Origin: Phoronis australis
Lineage: Eukaryota; Phoronida; Phoronidae
Assembly (NCBI GenBank): GCA_002633005.1
Contig: NMRA01000054.1
Span: 648,959 to 680,652 of the forward strand
DNA: 31,694 bases
Direction: 5' to 3'
Part shown: positions 1 through 11,700 of the stretch, piece by piece
How positions within the stretch are numbered: the first letter of the stretch is position 1
Layout: each line of letters starts with the position of its first letter
Notes under the pieces: model-generated
What the model saw: only the letters and a program-made list of their open reading frames with translations
Databases searched by the model: none
What the model was told of the DNA's origin: nothing
Made by a program: the position numbers and the translations under genes

Positions 1-149
1 AGTGAATGACTAATCTGAGGGCAAGAGAACCTTTGTTGGGATCATCTGCTGTTATGACGTTTTCACAGTCATTTGGCGACGTGACGATAAAGCTCTTTGA
101 AAAGGGCTACGCGTTCCGAGTATGATTGTCGTGTCGGGATTTAGATCGC
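1..149. other. No feature recognised
   Basis: I see no convincing exon, RNA gene or repeat boundary in this short left edge. It leads into the TTAACCGCCC motif cluster. Confidence 0.4.
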
Positions 150-320
150 CAGGTAAGATTAACCGCCCAGGGCGGTTATCTGTCGTAATAAGCGCCCATG
201 TTTGGTTAACCGCCCATCCCCTACTTTAGGTGGATTTTCGATTTAACCGCCCATTGCCCGGTTAACCGCCCTCTCCCGATTTTTTTGATTTGCCAATTTA
301 ACCGCCCAGGGCGTTAACCC
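150..320. repeat. Cluster of TTAACCGCCC motifs bounded by palindromes
   Basis: The 10-mer TTAACCGCCC occurs five times in the same orientation, starting at 159, 206, 243, 262 and 298. The first and last copies each extend into a GC-rich palindrome centred on GCCCAGGGC (159-178 and 298-317), so the roughly 160-bp block has palindromic ends. A 15-mer at 186-200 (TAATAAGCGCCCATG) is also found, reverse-complemented, in the right terminal repeat of the element at 7582-8928. This suggests the block is a degenerate relative of that element, though no coding capacity or target-site duplication is visible. Confidence 0.6.
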
Positions 321-362
321 GAACGATTACGGTTGATCCCTCGGTTTCACTTGCCCTGATAG

Positions 363-512
363 TAAAGGAAATTCGCAATTTTAGAGTTGGCCAACCCCAA
401 TAAACTCTGAAATGTGATGTTCTTGTTACTAAAGGGAATGGTCTCCTTACAAAAACATCACTCTTCAGAGTTTATTAGGGTTGGCCAACACTAAAATTGC
501 GAATTTGAAAGT
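363..512. repeat. Long imperfect hairpin / foldback MITE-like element
   Basis: The arm starting AAATTCGCAATTTTAG at 369 is the reverse complement of the arm ending at about 506. Over the first 43 bp there are only two mismatches. The pairing continues inward through a GTGATGTT block, giving arms of roughly 60 bp around a loop of about 25 bp. The element has no coding capacity. It could be a miniature inverted-repeat transposon or the template of a long RNA hairpin; sequence alone does not decide. Confidence 0.75.
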
Positions 513-2032
513 GACGCTTGGACGTATTGGTTGTGATTCTAATTGCTTTTTCATTCGGCAACAATTCAAGATCAATCCAGCAAGGTAATTACGGTAAAAA
601 TAGTTATTTGAACCTGTCCGAAATTTTAGAAATTGAAAAAAAACAGCGAAATCGATGGTATCCGAAATCTTAGAATTTATGCCGTTGGGTCGATTTGCGG
701 TTTTAGACTTTAAACAGATGCGCAGATTTGTGATTGTTATTGCTGACAAGAAATACACACGATGTCCTCAAAAACATAAGCAGCGATGTTACTGACTCTG
801 AACACAATGCACTCACCAAACTTTGTGATAGGAATATATATATTTGTTGCGTAACACGCCTTGACTGATTATCCGCAATATCGCAATATCCATTAGTGCT
901 CAGCGTCTTTACGTTAAACTGTTCGCAAACCAAACACAGACGGCATGCAACATACTTATGAGTCATCTGTCACTCAAACAGGCCGGCGAAACAGGGTTCC
1001 TGCCTACCAGATACATTTAAATAAGGTCCCTGCAGTCTTAGCTTGATTACGTTTCCAGGTGTTTACTTGACAATTATAGAGCTGTTGTTTTATGTGACTT
1101 GGAGATATTCAATTAATAAAAGTATCAAATAAACACAGAAAAATCAGGAGTGCCAACTGGGGCTCCTGATGTTTCTATGTTTGTTTGATATATATAAAGT
1201 TTCTCTACTGGCCAACCTCAGAGTCTATATATTTACAATAAAAGTTTGGAATTTTTATTCCGAAACAACAGTACCATTAGGCCAGATCACAATTGAACAG
1301 AGGTTGAGCCTTCGCAGTTCTAAGTGCAAAACATCATCACATGCGGCTACTAGGACATTAACACTCGTGCTTTAATGTAAAAGCCCTTGCATTCCTGGTA
1401 CTGCTGTTGTAATTTTATCTGGCCTATGTTCACTTCTTCCCGATAATTGTGTTGTTCGCTAATTTATTACTTTTTATGCACATATGCAGATTTAGTTCGA
1501 TCTCCACTAAGGGCCCAGATTTCATTTTACAAATCACACGCCATGGGTCAAACGATCCATGAAAGGGACTGGGGACGGGTGGAAACGGAGCAACTTTCAA
1601 TAAAGATAAATAGGTTCACACTGTGTTTTAGATGCCTTTAAAATTCTTAATCTTGGTGCGAGAGAGCCTTAACATTTCATGTAGAATACAAAATAACCTA
1701 GTAAATAGAGTGTCAGTTGGGAGACATAAAGATATATTTACGACATGAACATTTTTAACGTGTACTGCACGGCAAACTAGGACATGGATTTTTGCTTTTC
1801 ACAAAGTCTGTTTTAACACGGCACTGAACAACATCGTTTCCCCAATTTAGGCGCATGGCATAGCAAAGGTTGGGGTGACGAGAGGTAGGTAAGTGGGCCG
1901 CAGGTTCGCAGAAAAAAATTGAAGCTGTGAACCCTGCCGGTGCTGTAATGATAATGTCAATAGCAGTAAATGTGTAACTATCTATAATCTAATGGCTGGT
2001 CATTTTAACTCGAGGTGAAAAAATTTTGGATT
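513..2032. other. Non-coding, no supported gene
   Basis: Open frames here are short, run against stop-rich neighbours and lack splice-site or motif support. The sequence TAGGCCAGAT near 1278 recurs inverted near 1425, which hints at a decayed repeat but is too short to define an element. Confidence 0.5.
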
Positions 2033-2327
2033 ATTTGATTTTGTTCATGTTCTAGTTACTAATGTCTAAGCATTTCCCACATTTTTGTCGTGAATCCAAT
2101 TGTTCCTTTTAGAATTCCTTGTTATGCCCATTTATCAACTTGAGCAAATTAATTCAAAGTTTTGTTAGACGGGTAGCTGAATTTGCAACAAGCAACTGAC
2201 AATGTTACTTCATTAATTCCTTATTGGTTGTATAAGTGCTCTCAACTGCCTGGTGTGACTCCTGGGAAATATGCATTGTTCACAGGTAGACGTTCCAGTT
2301 TATTGCATCTGTTCAATATCACAGTCT
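2033..2327 (+). repeat. Direct duplicate, copy 1 (ends at gap N 2328)
   Basis: This segment is repeated at 2468-2762 with a constant offset of 435 bp and a single visible substitution. The copy ends exactly at the N at 2328. Near-identity plus a boundary at a gap character is what an assembler leaves when two overlapping or allelic contigs are joined without being merged. Confidence 0.9.
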
Positions 2328-2328
2328 N
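2328..2328. other. Assembly gap character (N)
   Basis: A single N separates copy 1 of the 295-bp duplicate from unrelated sequence. A one-base gap is usually a placeholder for a join of unknown length. Confidence 0.9.
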
Positions 2329-2467
2329 TCACGGAGTGTCGACTATAACATCCCAAACACAAAAAACAGCAGAGTTAAGTTTTTCAAACTTTTATTACAA
2401 CCAATTTTAAAACTGCTCTCTGACTCGGAACTTGACAGCTACATATAGTACGAGACTGTAACCATAA

Positions 2468-2762
2468 ATTTGATTTTGTTCATGTTCTAGTTACTAATGT
2501 CTAAGCATTTCCCACATTTTTGTCGTGAATCCAATTGTTCCTTTTAGAATTCCTTGTTATGCCCATTTATCAACTTGAGCAAATTAATTCAAAGTTTTGT
2601 TAGACAGGTAGCTGAATTTGCAACAAGCAACTGACAATGTTACTTCATTAATTCCTTATTGGTTGTATAAGTGCTCTCAACTGCCTGGTGTGACTCCTGG
2701 GAAATATGCATTGTTCACAGGTAGACGTTCCAGTTTATTGCATCTGTTCAATATCACAGTCT
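2468..2762 (+). repeat. Direct duplicate, copy 2
   Basis: Second copy of the 295-bp segment at 2033-2327. It continues without a break into the sequence that leads to gene 1, so it is probably the copy in its true context. The 2329-2467 stretch between the copies has no recognised content. Confidence 0.9.
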
Positions 2763-3296
2763 GATATCTAATTACACTTGCATGCTAGTGTCTTGTAAAG
2801 GAGGCACTATTACTTTGGGATACAAGGGTCTTGTTATCCTGTTGCTGGTGACAATTAGATATGATGCCATGCAATGAGAGGCACCATGGAAACAAAGCTA
2901 GAGTTAAATGCTATTGTGGATAAATACAACTATATGAAATGTTTCAACTACTGAATTGATTGATCGTAAACTACTAATTGTGTCCCTAGACAGGTGAGCT
3001 AGTCCACTCACTGATAATCTAATACTATTGATGTTCTAAGGCCTGTGGAATGCCATTCTTCCTTGGAGATTGTTGTGTTCGTAGAACGAGTAAAACAATG
3101 CAAATGAGAGTAAAATATCCGTCTACTCACTTAAAGTACATGCTCTGTGGGCGCAACCACTAGGTGACTAAACTGTAGTGAAATCCACAGGTAGTATTGT
3201 CAATACACAACAGAGATGTTTTTAGGTCTGGAATTCTAATTTAACTGCTCCTGTTGTTTAGTGAAATATTTCTCTTACAATTTCTGTCTGTTCCAG
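2763..3296. other. Non-coding upstream of gene 1
   Basis: No exon is supported. The interval ends in a strong pyrimidine-rich acceptor (CTGTCTGTTCCAG, ending at 3296), so part of it may be a 5'-UTR intron of gene 1. Confidence 0.4.
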
Positions 3297-3905
3297 ATGA
3301 TTGTTGACAGCGCCATCTGACAATCAAGCCTGCCAATCAACTGCCTACAATCTCCACATTGGTCACATCTCTCTTGGGAGTCTTTATAAATAACCTAATT
3401 GGCTTCAAGAAAGATATCTAGATCTTCCCTGTATGATGAGCTGATAGTGTCCCTTGATGTTGATTCCAGTCCATTAATGTGTGTAATCAAGCAAGATGAA
3501 AAGGTCACTGCAGTCCAAGGGTCTAGAAAGTCACAACATCAACATCTGAGCAAGCTTTCAATGTGCTTATACCTGTGGCTACCTCTTATGCATTATCAGA
3601 TTCTACAGGTTATTGTTGATGCAGGTGTAGATTATTGAATAATAATTCTAACATCAAGCTGTGTTCTCTATCTTGTGATTAGCTGGCAACCTGAAGTGAT
3701 GGGTAATAAGAGGTTGATTGCTACTGACAATGTGTCTACAAATTATAAGAGTTCCTCAAAGCTATAGCCAGTCCTTCTGTTTAAGGTATATACATGTGTT
3801 TCTCTGTTGGTGCCCCGCTGACTATCAAGTGTGTTGTGATGGAACACAGACTAGTGGTCATTACCCTTGATGTTTGGATATTGAGTTATGAAATGAGGCA
3901 CAGAC
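3297..3905 (+). other. Predicted 5' untranslated part of gene 1, exon 1
   Basis: The interval starts after a good splice acceptor and runs without an obvious donor to the gene 1 start codon. An in-frame TGA lies four codons upstream of the ATG at 3906, so the coding frame cannot extend further up this exon. A tiny upstream frame (ATG AAA TGA) ends just ahead of the main start. The 5' boundary is an inference; transcript reads would set it. Confidence 0.4.
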
Positions 3906-5762
3906 ATGGAATATGAGCTTACTGACCAAGGGGATATAACCTCCAATGGATTGTCTTCATCTGCTCTAAGTGAAGACGTGATGCAAAGACATGATGCAGC
4001 TTCTGTTGACATTGATCAAAAGAGCAATGGTGATGGAAAATTAGAGAGCAGTAGTTCAACAAGACATAACAGTCCAGTAAGAAGTCCTAGTCTATGCAGC
4101 ATTTCACAAGTGTCATCTGGTGTGGTCAGCTCAAGTATGTTGTCCATTAACATTAACGAATCAAAACAATCACTGACCGGTGATGCCGAACAAGCAAACA
4201 TCTCTTGTAATAGGAATGACGATGCACTTGATGAAAGCATTGAAGACCGATTGTTGGAGAATAATCACGATGTTGCTGTCGTGGACTTTCGGTATACTAA
4301 CGCACCGAGATTGGTGCGACGATCGGATAATCAGCAAAATATAATCGTCTTGCTGGTTTATGCAGTAAGCTACGCTGTAGTGTCTCTTATTATTTTGGGA
4401 CCTGTCCTATCCATTGTCATTGCCATTGTGCCATTGGGATACATTGTTAAGTGTGTACTGGCAAATTTCTGCATGTGTAATTCGGGGCCAAAGTGTATCG
4501 CATTCTCAAATAGCGAACGTGTTAAATCACCTGATCTCTACTGGCTGTGGAATCCTCCTTCAGCTGAATGTATTGTGCAGACAGTCATTTTAGTCCGCGG
4601 AAACATTCACAAAGAACAGTTGATAGAGTTAATGCAGAATGACCTAATACTGCCATATCGACATCAGAAACCATTTCAGAGGTTCTACCAGCGTCTCTAC
4701 ACCTTGATGTGTGGCTATGCTTGGCAGGCTGACGAAAACTTTGAATTTGAACGGCACATTTTCGACATGCCTGATCATGTTCTCGACAAAGAGTCATTAG
4801 AACAGTACCTTGGGGAACTGGGCCGGACAGGCATGGGCAGAGACAAGGCACTGTGGGAAATTCAGGTGTGCTCATATTTTGGAGGGAGAGATCATTCGTT
4901 AATAGTGCTGCGCTATAATCCGTGTATGATTGATGGTGTTACCTTCATGCATATTCTCTGCAATGAATTGTCAGAAAACCAGGATTTGACTTTTTTCTGC
5001 TCAAAGCAGCACATGTCTGCTCCGCTCTATACAATCAACCTATGCCGAACTTTTCTTTCCGGTGCTCTAGTGTTCATGCAACGACTTTTAAGAAAGAGGA
5101 AAAGGAATTACTTTAACCAGAAGAAGTTGTCTGGAGTGAGGACTATCTCATTTTCAGAGAAATTAAGCATGGAAGCAGTGCAGAGGGTTCGGCAGGTGAC
5201 GCGATGTACATTCAGTGAAATCTTACTCTGTTCCCTGTCGGGTGCCATAAGACTATACCTCCAATCGCTAGGTGCAGACAATCCCTGCGATATACGCACG
5301 ATTCTGCCAATTGACTTGCATGCCAACTATGAGACTACTAAACGTGTGAATAAGACTGTTTTTGTGCCATTCACATTACCTGTGAGCACAGAGGGTGCTA
5401 TACCAAGGCTGTGGGACATCAAATCCCGCATGGAGAACTTGCGTAACTCATCTGAGGCTGTGGTGCTCCTCTCAGCTTGGAAAATACTAATGGCTGTCCT
5501 ACCGTTAGCGGTGTGTCGACGCGTGTTCTGGATGATTCACAGCAAGTCCACTTGTGTTATATCCAACTTGCCAGGTCCAAACCAGCATGTGCAGCTACAG
5601 TCATTGCCAATCAGGAGTGTGTTACATCATGTGACACCCATAGATGGGCTTGGCTTTTCTGTGTCTTTCACTAGCTATGCAGATGAGGTGCACATGACTG
5701 TGGTGGCAGACAAGAACGTTTTACCTGATCCAGCGAAGCTGAACAATCTCTTCTGTTCTCAG
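3906..5762 (+). CDS. Gene 1 exon 1: start, membrane segment and acyltransferase-like domain
   Basis: This exon codes for residues 1-619. The start is set by an in-frame TGA twelve bases upstream and by a good context (GACATGG, G at -3 and +4). Polar N terminus 1-140 includes NSPVRSPSL; hydrophobic segment 145-190; N-terminal acyltransferase part 215-360; C-terminal WS/DGAT part from about 405 to the exon end, with SNLPGP and the closing pattern SYADEVHMTVVADKNVLPDP. The NDV-type motif usual in the middle of the family reads FSEI (436-439). The frame runs only nine codons past 5762, so the exon must end by splicing or stop there. Confidence 0.92.
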
Positions 5763-8700
5763 GCAAGTACTGGAACATTGCTTTTTGTTTGAGCGGGTTG
5801 AGAAGGGCTTGGGTTGTATTGTTTTTGTACTACATGCGGGGGGGGGGGGGNGTGCAAAATCTTAACATAAAGATGGCTGAGCATGTTATACAATTTTTGT
5901 CTTGAAATTGTAAGTTTATTTGAAATGATACTGTTGTTTGAAAATAGCAAATTGTTCTGTCAGTGGTGAATATCTATATCCAAGGAAACATATTTTCTCT
6001 TTGTGCTTTTTTTTGTAAGAAGATATCTGCTGAACTTCAAAGTAAACTTGTTATCAAAGCCATGTGTAGCCATATGATAATTCTTTATTACAGTAATTTC
6101 GCTGAAAAGCCATAGTCACAGTGGATATTTTTTGATTTTTCTGTATAAGTGGAAATTTTACCAAATGTTGTTTTATAACAATTACTCAGTGTAAAAGCAT
6201 TGTGCATGCCATGTTGTTTGCTAAATACAGTGAACAAAGAATTACCAGTTTAAGACTGCCACCCTCAAGCTGGAATAAATCAAGTATACACTGGCAAATT
6301 GGCTGAGCTTCAGAAGCAATCAATGAACTCCGCTCGATCTGTAGAATAATCACATTAATTAGGGAACACTTATTTGCCCTATTCAAAAATCTTTTAAATG
6401 TTATCCACGCCAAATAGATTTTCTTGAAGGATAATCTTATGGAATAATACTCAATTTCTATCACGGATAAGTGACTAGGTTTTGGGAAGTGCTTCAGAGA
6501 AAATTTCTCTCTCAATATATTTGTTTTTTTTTTTCGGTAACAGTTTTGCTATCTTTGCTCAGATTACTTCTTGGGCTTTCAACTTGAATATAGCAACTGT
6601 TTCATGACAAGTGACTTAAGACTCAAGTTAGAAATTTGATCTTGCACTCCATACAACTATTTCAAAAAATAGTTAAATCTGAGAAATATATGCTAATTAC
6701 TTAGATAATCTCTAATTATTTGTAGACTGTCACGCAGTCATAATTACTTGGCTAAACCGCTGTTTAGCAATTATAAAGTGGAAACTTAACACCAAATTTC
6801 TGTCTTGGTCATAAGTCACTGTCATGAAGCAGATCCTTGAACTTGGATCAGTTTGTTAGCAATGTTTTGCTCTTACATAAAATGCAGCACCACCTTAGCA
6901 AAAATGTACTTATGACCTTTGGTAATGCGGGCCCCAGAAGAGCTGGACGTGGGGGCTTCATTTAGCTCTCTTTGTGGTTCCCTGCCTTTTCTATGTTACT
7001 GCCGTAAGTGTTGAGTATTCTCTTGTTACAAATTATCATGTCACTTTAGTGATCCTTTTTATATCTTGCTTCGCAGTTTGTCCAGCTGTCTGATCTGCTG
7101 TCATGTCGCAGAATCCCCGGCGATACACTAGTACGCCATATCGACATTCCTGCCCAGATGGCAAACTGCCCCGAGGTGCAAGAGGTAACGTACAGTTGTT
7201 TTACGGAGAAAAATGACAAAATCTCATCAGTGTGCTTTAGTTTTTGGGACAATTAGGGTAAGCGAACCCACGATCGACACCTTTTCACCTTATTTTGTAC
7301 TTCCATATATATTCTGTAGTATTTCTGAAAAAGCATACACAATGTAATAAAGAGTTTTTTCCTGGACTTTTGCATGGTGTCGCCTAAGAGAAAATCGACC
7401 AAAAGGCTAAAGTTTTACAAGCGAGAGAGGACAACTAATTTGACTCACGAAAGTGTGTATCCGCAATCAACTGTCCATAACTCAACATATCCAAAAGTCC
7501 CTAGAAGTCATTGTGATATCCTGATAAGTTAGTACTTTAATTAGATTGAATTCGGGAATTGTCAATGGTGTTTTACGTAGGGTATTCGCCCTAATAAGTG
7601 CCCAGGGCGCTTAGGAAAATTCGCTTCAGGAAGGGGTTTGCTTATTATAGCGCAAAACTGGTTGAAACCCGGTCTCCGAAACAGGTGAAATCGTAACCTA
7701 GAATTCATCAAATTTACGCTCTGTGACGCATCTGTAACTTATGACAGATTCTACAAAATTGCAGTGCATTGCTTTCAAACTTTGTTGTTAAATTATGAGC
7801 ATTTTTTTAAAAATCCCTGTGCAAAAACTCGCCGAGTGATGCGTCGCTGCCTGACGCAATCGCCAATAGGTCAACTTGAATTCTTGAGTAAAAATATAGT
7901 TTCGACTCAACAAATTACCTGAGGTCCTCCTTAAGTTTTCAAAATAGCGTCCCTAAGATTTTTAAGTTCCTGTGGAGTCGGGATTAACTGCATATTAAGT
8001 CCAAATCTGCGCTAGATCGTACTTTGCAACATAAGAAAAATCTGGACGAACACACAAAAGTCATGTTATTGTCACGTGATGTTTGTATGTTTGTTTTGAA
8101 GTTCGTGTGCGTATTGTGTTAGTGAGCGAGTGCGTGCGTGTCATCAGAGTTCATTTGTAAGAGTAAACGCGAAGTAACGATCTAGGTGAGCATTGTAACT
8201 AAGGAAATTAACACCAACAGAAAAGCAGAACGTGTTTTATTCAGTACTTGTTGATCTCATTTGCTAAAAAATGTTCGAGAATTGTCTCGGTAAGTCCGAT
8301 GTCATTGAGTCGCTGGGTGACTGGATGCGTGACAGTCTAACAGTTATTTTTCGGGACATTCGGGGGCTGTAAGGTTACGGAAGTGTTCACTATCAGTGGG
8401 TCATCTTAACATTAAAAACACCATTTACGACTAATTTTTAATAATTCTCCCTTAAAAATAATGCAAAAGTTTTTTACGGTATTAGAAACTTTCGGAAATA
8501 AGTGCCAGTATTTATTTCTTGATGATGCTATGCTACCCGTTTCATGGATAGTTCCCAAAGACTAATCTTTGATGACAAGTACTTTAATGTAGCGCGCACT
8601 AAATCCTGGCCACGTTCTTTTAACTGAACAAAGGTCAAGTTTTCATTAGTCTTAATTCGTGCTTGCGTTCTTTTTGAAGCACCGCGGAAGTTTGAAATAT

Positions 8701-11700
8701 ATAGCCAGGGCTAAATACCGGCATAGCGGCGAGGCTCGTGGCTTACAAATTCCGCGCATAATGATTTTTTCAGGACTGTCGGATCTTATTGATAAATTGA
8801 AGACGTTACTGTAGAATTTTTCGCATGTACACAGCATTCATGGACTGGGCGCTTATTTTAGCAAGGTCTGAAAATGCGCGAGGGGTGCTTAAAGAGGCAT
8901 GGGCGCTTATTAGGGCGAATACGGTAATACATTTCTGCAACATGTTTCAGTCATCTGCTTCCTCAGCTACATCAACTTGTTACTATCTGCGTTCAAAAAG
9001 ACAAAATTTTGCGCACATGTGATTCAGTAAACAAGGTGGCACGTGTGTAGATGAGGCTGTTTGTATTTCACACTTCAACAGAATTCAATATGAAGTAAGA
9101 CCTGTTTATTCGACGATAATCGTCAGGTGTCGATTGTGGGTATATATAGTCTGCCGATTGTGGGTACGCTGTTACTAATAAGGACAAAATGTAAATCCAA
9201 CATTTTTAATGGTATTACTTTGCTGGACGTGGTGCAGGACAATGAATGGTGTAGTCTGACAATGAATGGTGTAGTCGGGCAATGAATGGTGTAGTCGGNT
9301 GTTAACAACGGAAGATGACGACTTTTGGACGGATCCGACTACCGGTGTGCCCCCTAGTGGCAATTTTGATTTTTTTACGCTTACCTTTGTATCTTCACAA
9401 GTCCTTATTGGATTTTCATGAAATTTGGTATGTAGGCACCTATTAGTGAGATGACGCTATCCTCCCGTTTTCAGATGGATTCGACATAGTTTGCGCCACC
9501 TAGTGGCCATTTTTAGTGTTTTCGAGTCTGTTTTTGTGCGTCCACCCCTCTATCAACCAAACCGTTCAAAGGATGATTGTGAAAATTGGCATGTATATGC
9601 CTACTATGTAGAGGATGGTTGACGATGATTTTCCGACGATTTCGACTACTGTGGCGCCTCCTAGTGGCAGTTTTGTTTTTTTGCGCCTATGGCTGTATCT
9701 CCTAAACCGTTCACAGGATCTTTACTAAATGGTGAAGTCGGACTGTGAATGGTGTAGTCGGACTGTGAATGGTGTAGTCGGACAGTGAATGGTGTAGTCG
9801 GACAATGAATGGTGTAGTTGGACGTGAATGGTGTAGTCGGACTGTGAATGGTGTAGTCGGACTGTGAATGATGTAGTCGGACTGTGAATGGTGTAGTCGG
9901 ACAGAGAACGGTGTAGTCGGACAATGAACGGTGTAGTCGGACAATGAACGGTATAATTGGACAATGATTGGTGTAGTCGGACAATGATTGGTGTAGTCCA
10001 ATAATGGTATTTTCACACTTGTGTTCTGTCCATGCTGATGAGTTGTTATCTACACTCCCAACACTTCATGCTAACATGTCTTCCCATTGTAATATTATTG
10101 GTTATAAATTGATTTTTGTGTCCATTTCTATTTTAATCTTTCAAATAGATTCACCTTACTCCAAACAATTCCTGAAATGCATGTACATTATTCACAAGGT
10201 GATTACAACAATGCCACTGTTGGGGTGGAGTAGGATCAAAGAAAATAAAAAGTTTCATCACAACACCAGATATCTCATAAATTTGAAACATGAATGTGAA
10301 TGGTGTAGGCCATATTATAGAAAGAAATAGCCTGTTTTGAAGCAAGCGTCTCTGTAGGATGTATTGGGCTTTGCTGAAAAAATAATTGATGTACTCGCAG
10401 GCAATGCCGATCGATGATGTGTTTCTAAAATTTCAAATTTAGTGGATATCTCGTTGAGTGATGAAACTCATTGATTGCTTCATAACTTATTGATTGCCGA
10501 GACATATGTAAAACCATCCTTTGGTTTATTTTGATATTTTTACAGGCTCAGTTGCGGCTTAACCACATACAGAACAAGCTGCAGGATGTCAAGATGCGCC
10601 TGATGGCTGTGTCATCTGGTGAGAGTGACGAGGATGAGGCGGCGCTTTCGCTCAAATTCCGCGCACTGCGTAACGAGTTTCAGACGGTTGTAGGCCACTT
10701 AAAGCAACTGCAGGTGAACCAGGGCTCACCTGACACCGTATCCAACATTGTAAGGCTGAGTTTACGGTCACAAGAGGAGGACATAGAGTCCCGCTGTAAA
10801 GAGCTTAAGATGATTTTCATAAGCTTGCGCAGGCAACGGCAAGAAGCCTCAGACACATTGCAGAATAAGGCAAAGTCCAATACTGTTCACAGTTGTCATT
10901 GTATTTTCATGTGGTTGAGTCGCACTCATAGAATAGCAGCAATTTAGGATGGGGTGTTGTTGAATTTGTTTGGCGTGGTGGTCAGAGTCATTCCTTTGTC
11001 AAATATCTGCAGGACTTGTGAGTGCCAAGACCAGTGAACATTTCGATTTTATGAGATTTTCTTGTTTTATTTATGTTAGAATCTAACCGATGTTGTCTTG
11101 CTTGTTTGGATTTTGTTCTATTTAGCACAAACATCACACATACTTAATATGTATAATGGTTCTAGTTTGAAACAGTAGCAGAAATGCCTTGATCATCACA
11201 TTTCTAATGAGTGATTTTTAATTATGCGCCCACATATTTATATGTGGACACATTATATCGTCATCTCCGTCCGTCCGGCGTCCGCTGCTCTATCTCCAAA
11301 AAGCCTTGACGTATGTTCATCAAATTTTGCACATGTGTTCCTTCCTTGGGTGGGACGGCATGAGCGAACTTTCGGACTGATCCGAATACTGGTTTGCCCC
11401 CTAGTGGGAATTTTAGTTTTTTACGTTTACCTCTGTATCTTCAAAAGTCCTGAACAGATTTTCATAAAATTTGGTATATAGGCACCTATTAGTGAGATGA
11501 CGCTACCCTCCCGTTTTCAGATGGATTTGACGTAGTTTGCCCCACCTAGTGGCCATTTTCACTGTTTTCGAGTCTGTTTTTTGCGTCCACCCCTCTATCA
11601 ACCAAACCGCTCTAAGGATGATTGAGAAAATTGGCATGTATGTTCTTACTATATAGTGGACGGCTGATAATGATTTTCTGACGAGTTCGACTACTTTGGC

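Noticed and set aside
3399-3638. 79-codon plus-strand frame upstream of gene 1 as a separate gene
   Set aside because: No recognisable domain, and it lies in what looks like the 5' untranslated part of gene 1.
5625-5648. HHVTPIDG (residues 574-581) as an alternative catalytic HHxxxDG motif
   Set aside because: It has four rather than three residues between HH and DG and lies in the C-terminal domain just before the SY strand, not at the conserved active-site position after LWE, which is occupied by NPCMIDG.
8040-8190. Possible promoter and first exon inside the TIR element (CACGTG motif, GT-rich stretch, donor CTAG|GTGAGC)
   Set aside because: No open frame or acceptor partner could be linked to it, so it is not supported beyond chance.
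9661-10016. Three overlapping minus-strand frames of 79-107 codons with repeating peptides
   Set aside because: The 20-bp minisatellite unit contains no stop on the minus strand in any frame, so all three frames stay open automatically and give the same peptide motifs shifted.
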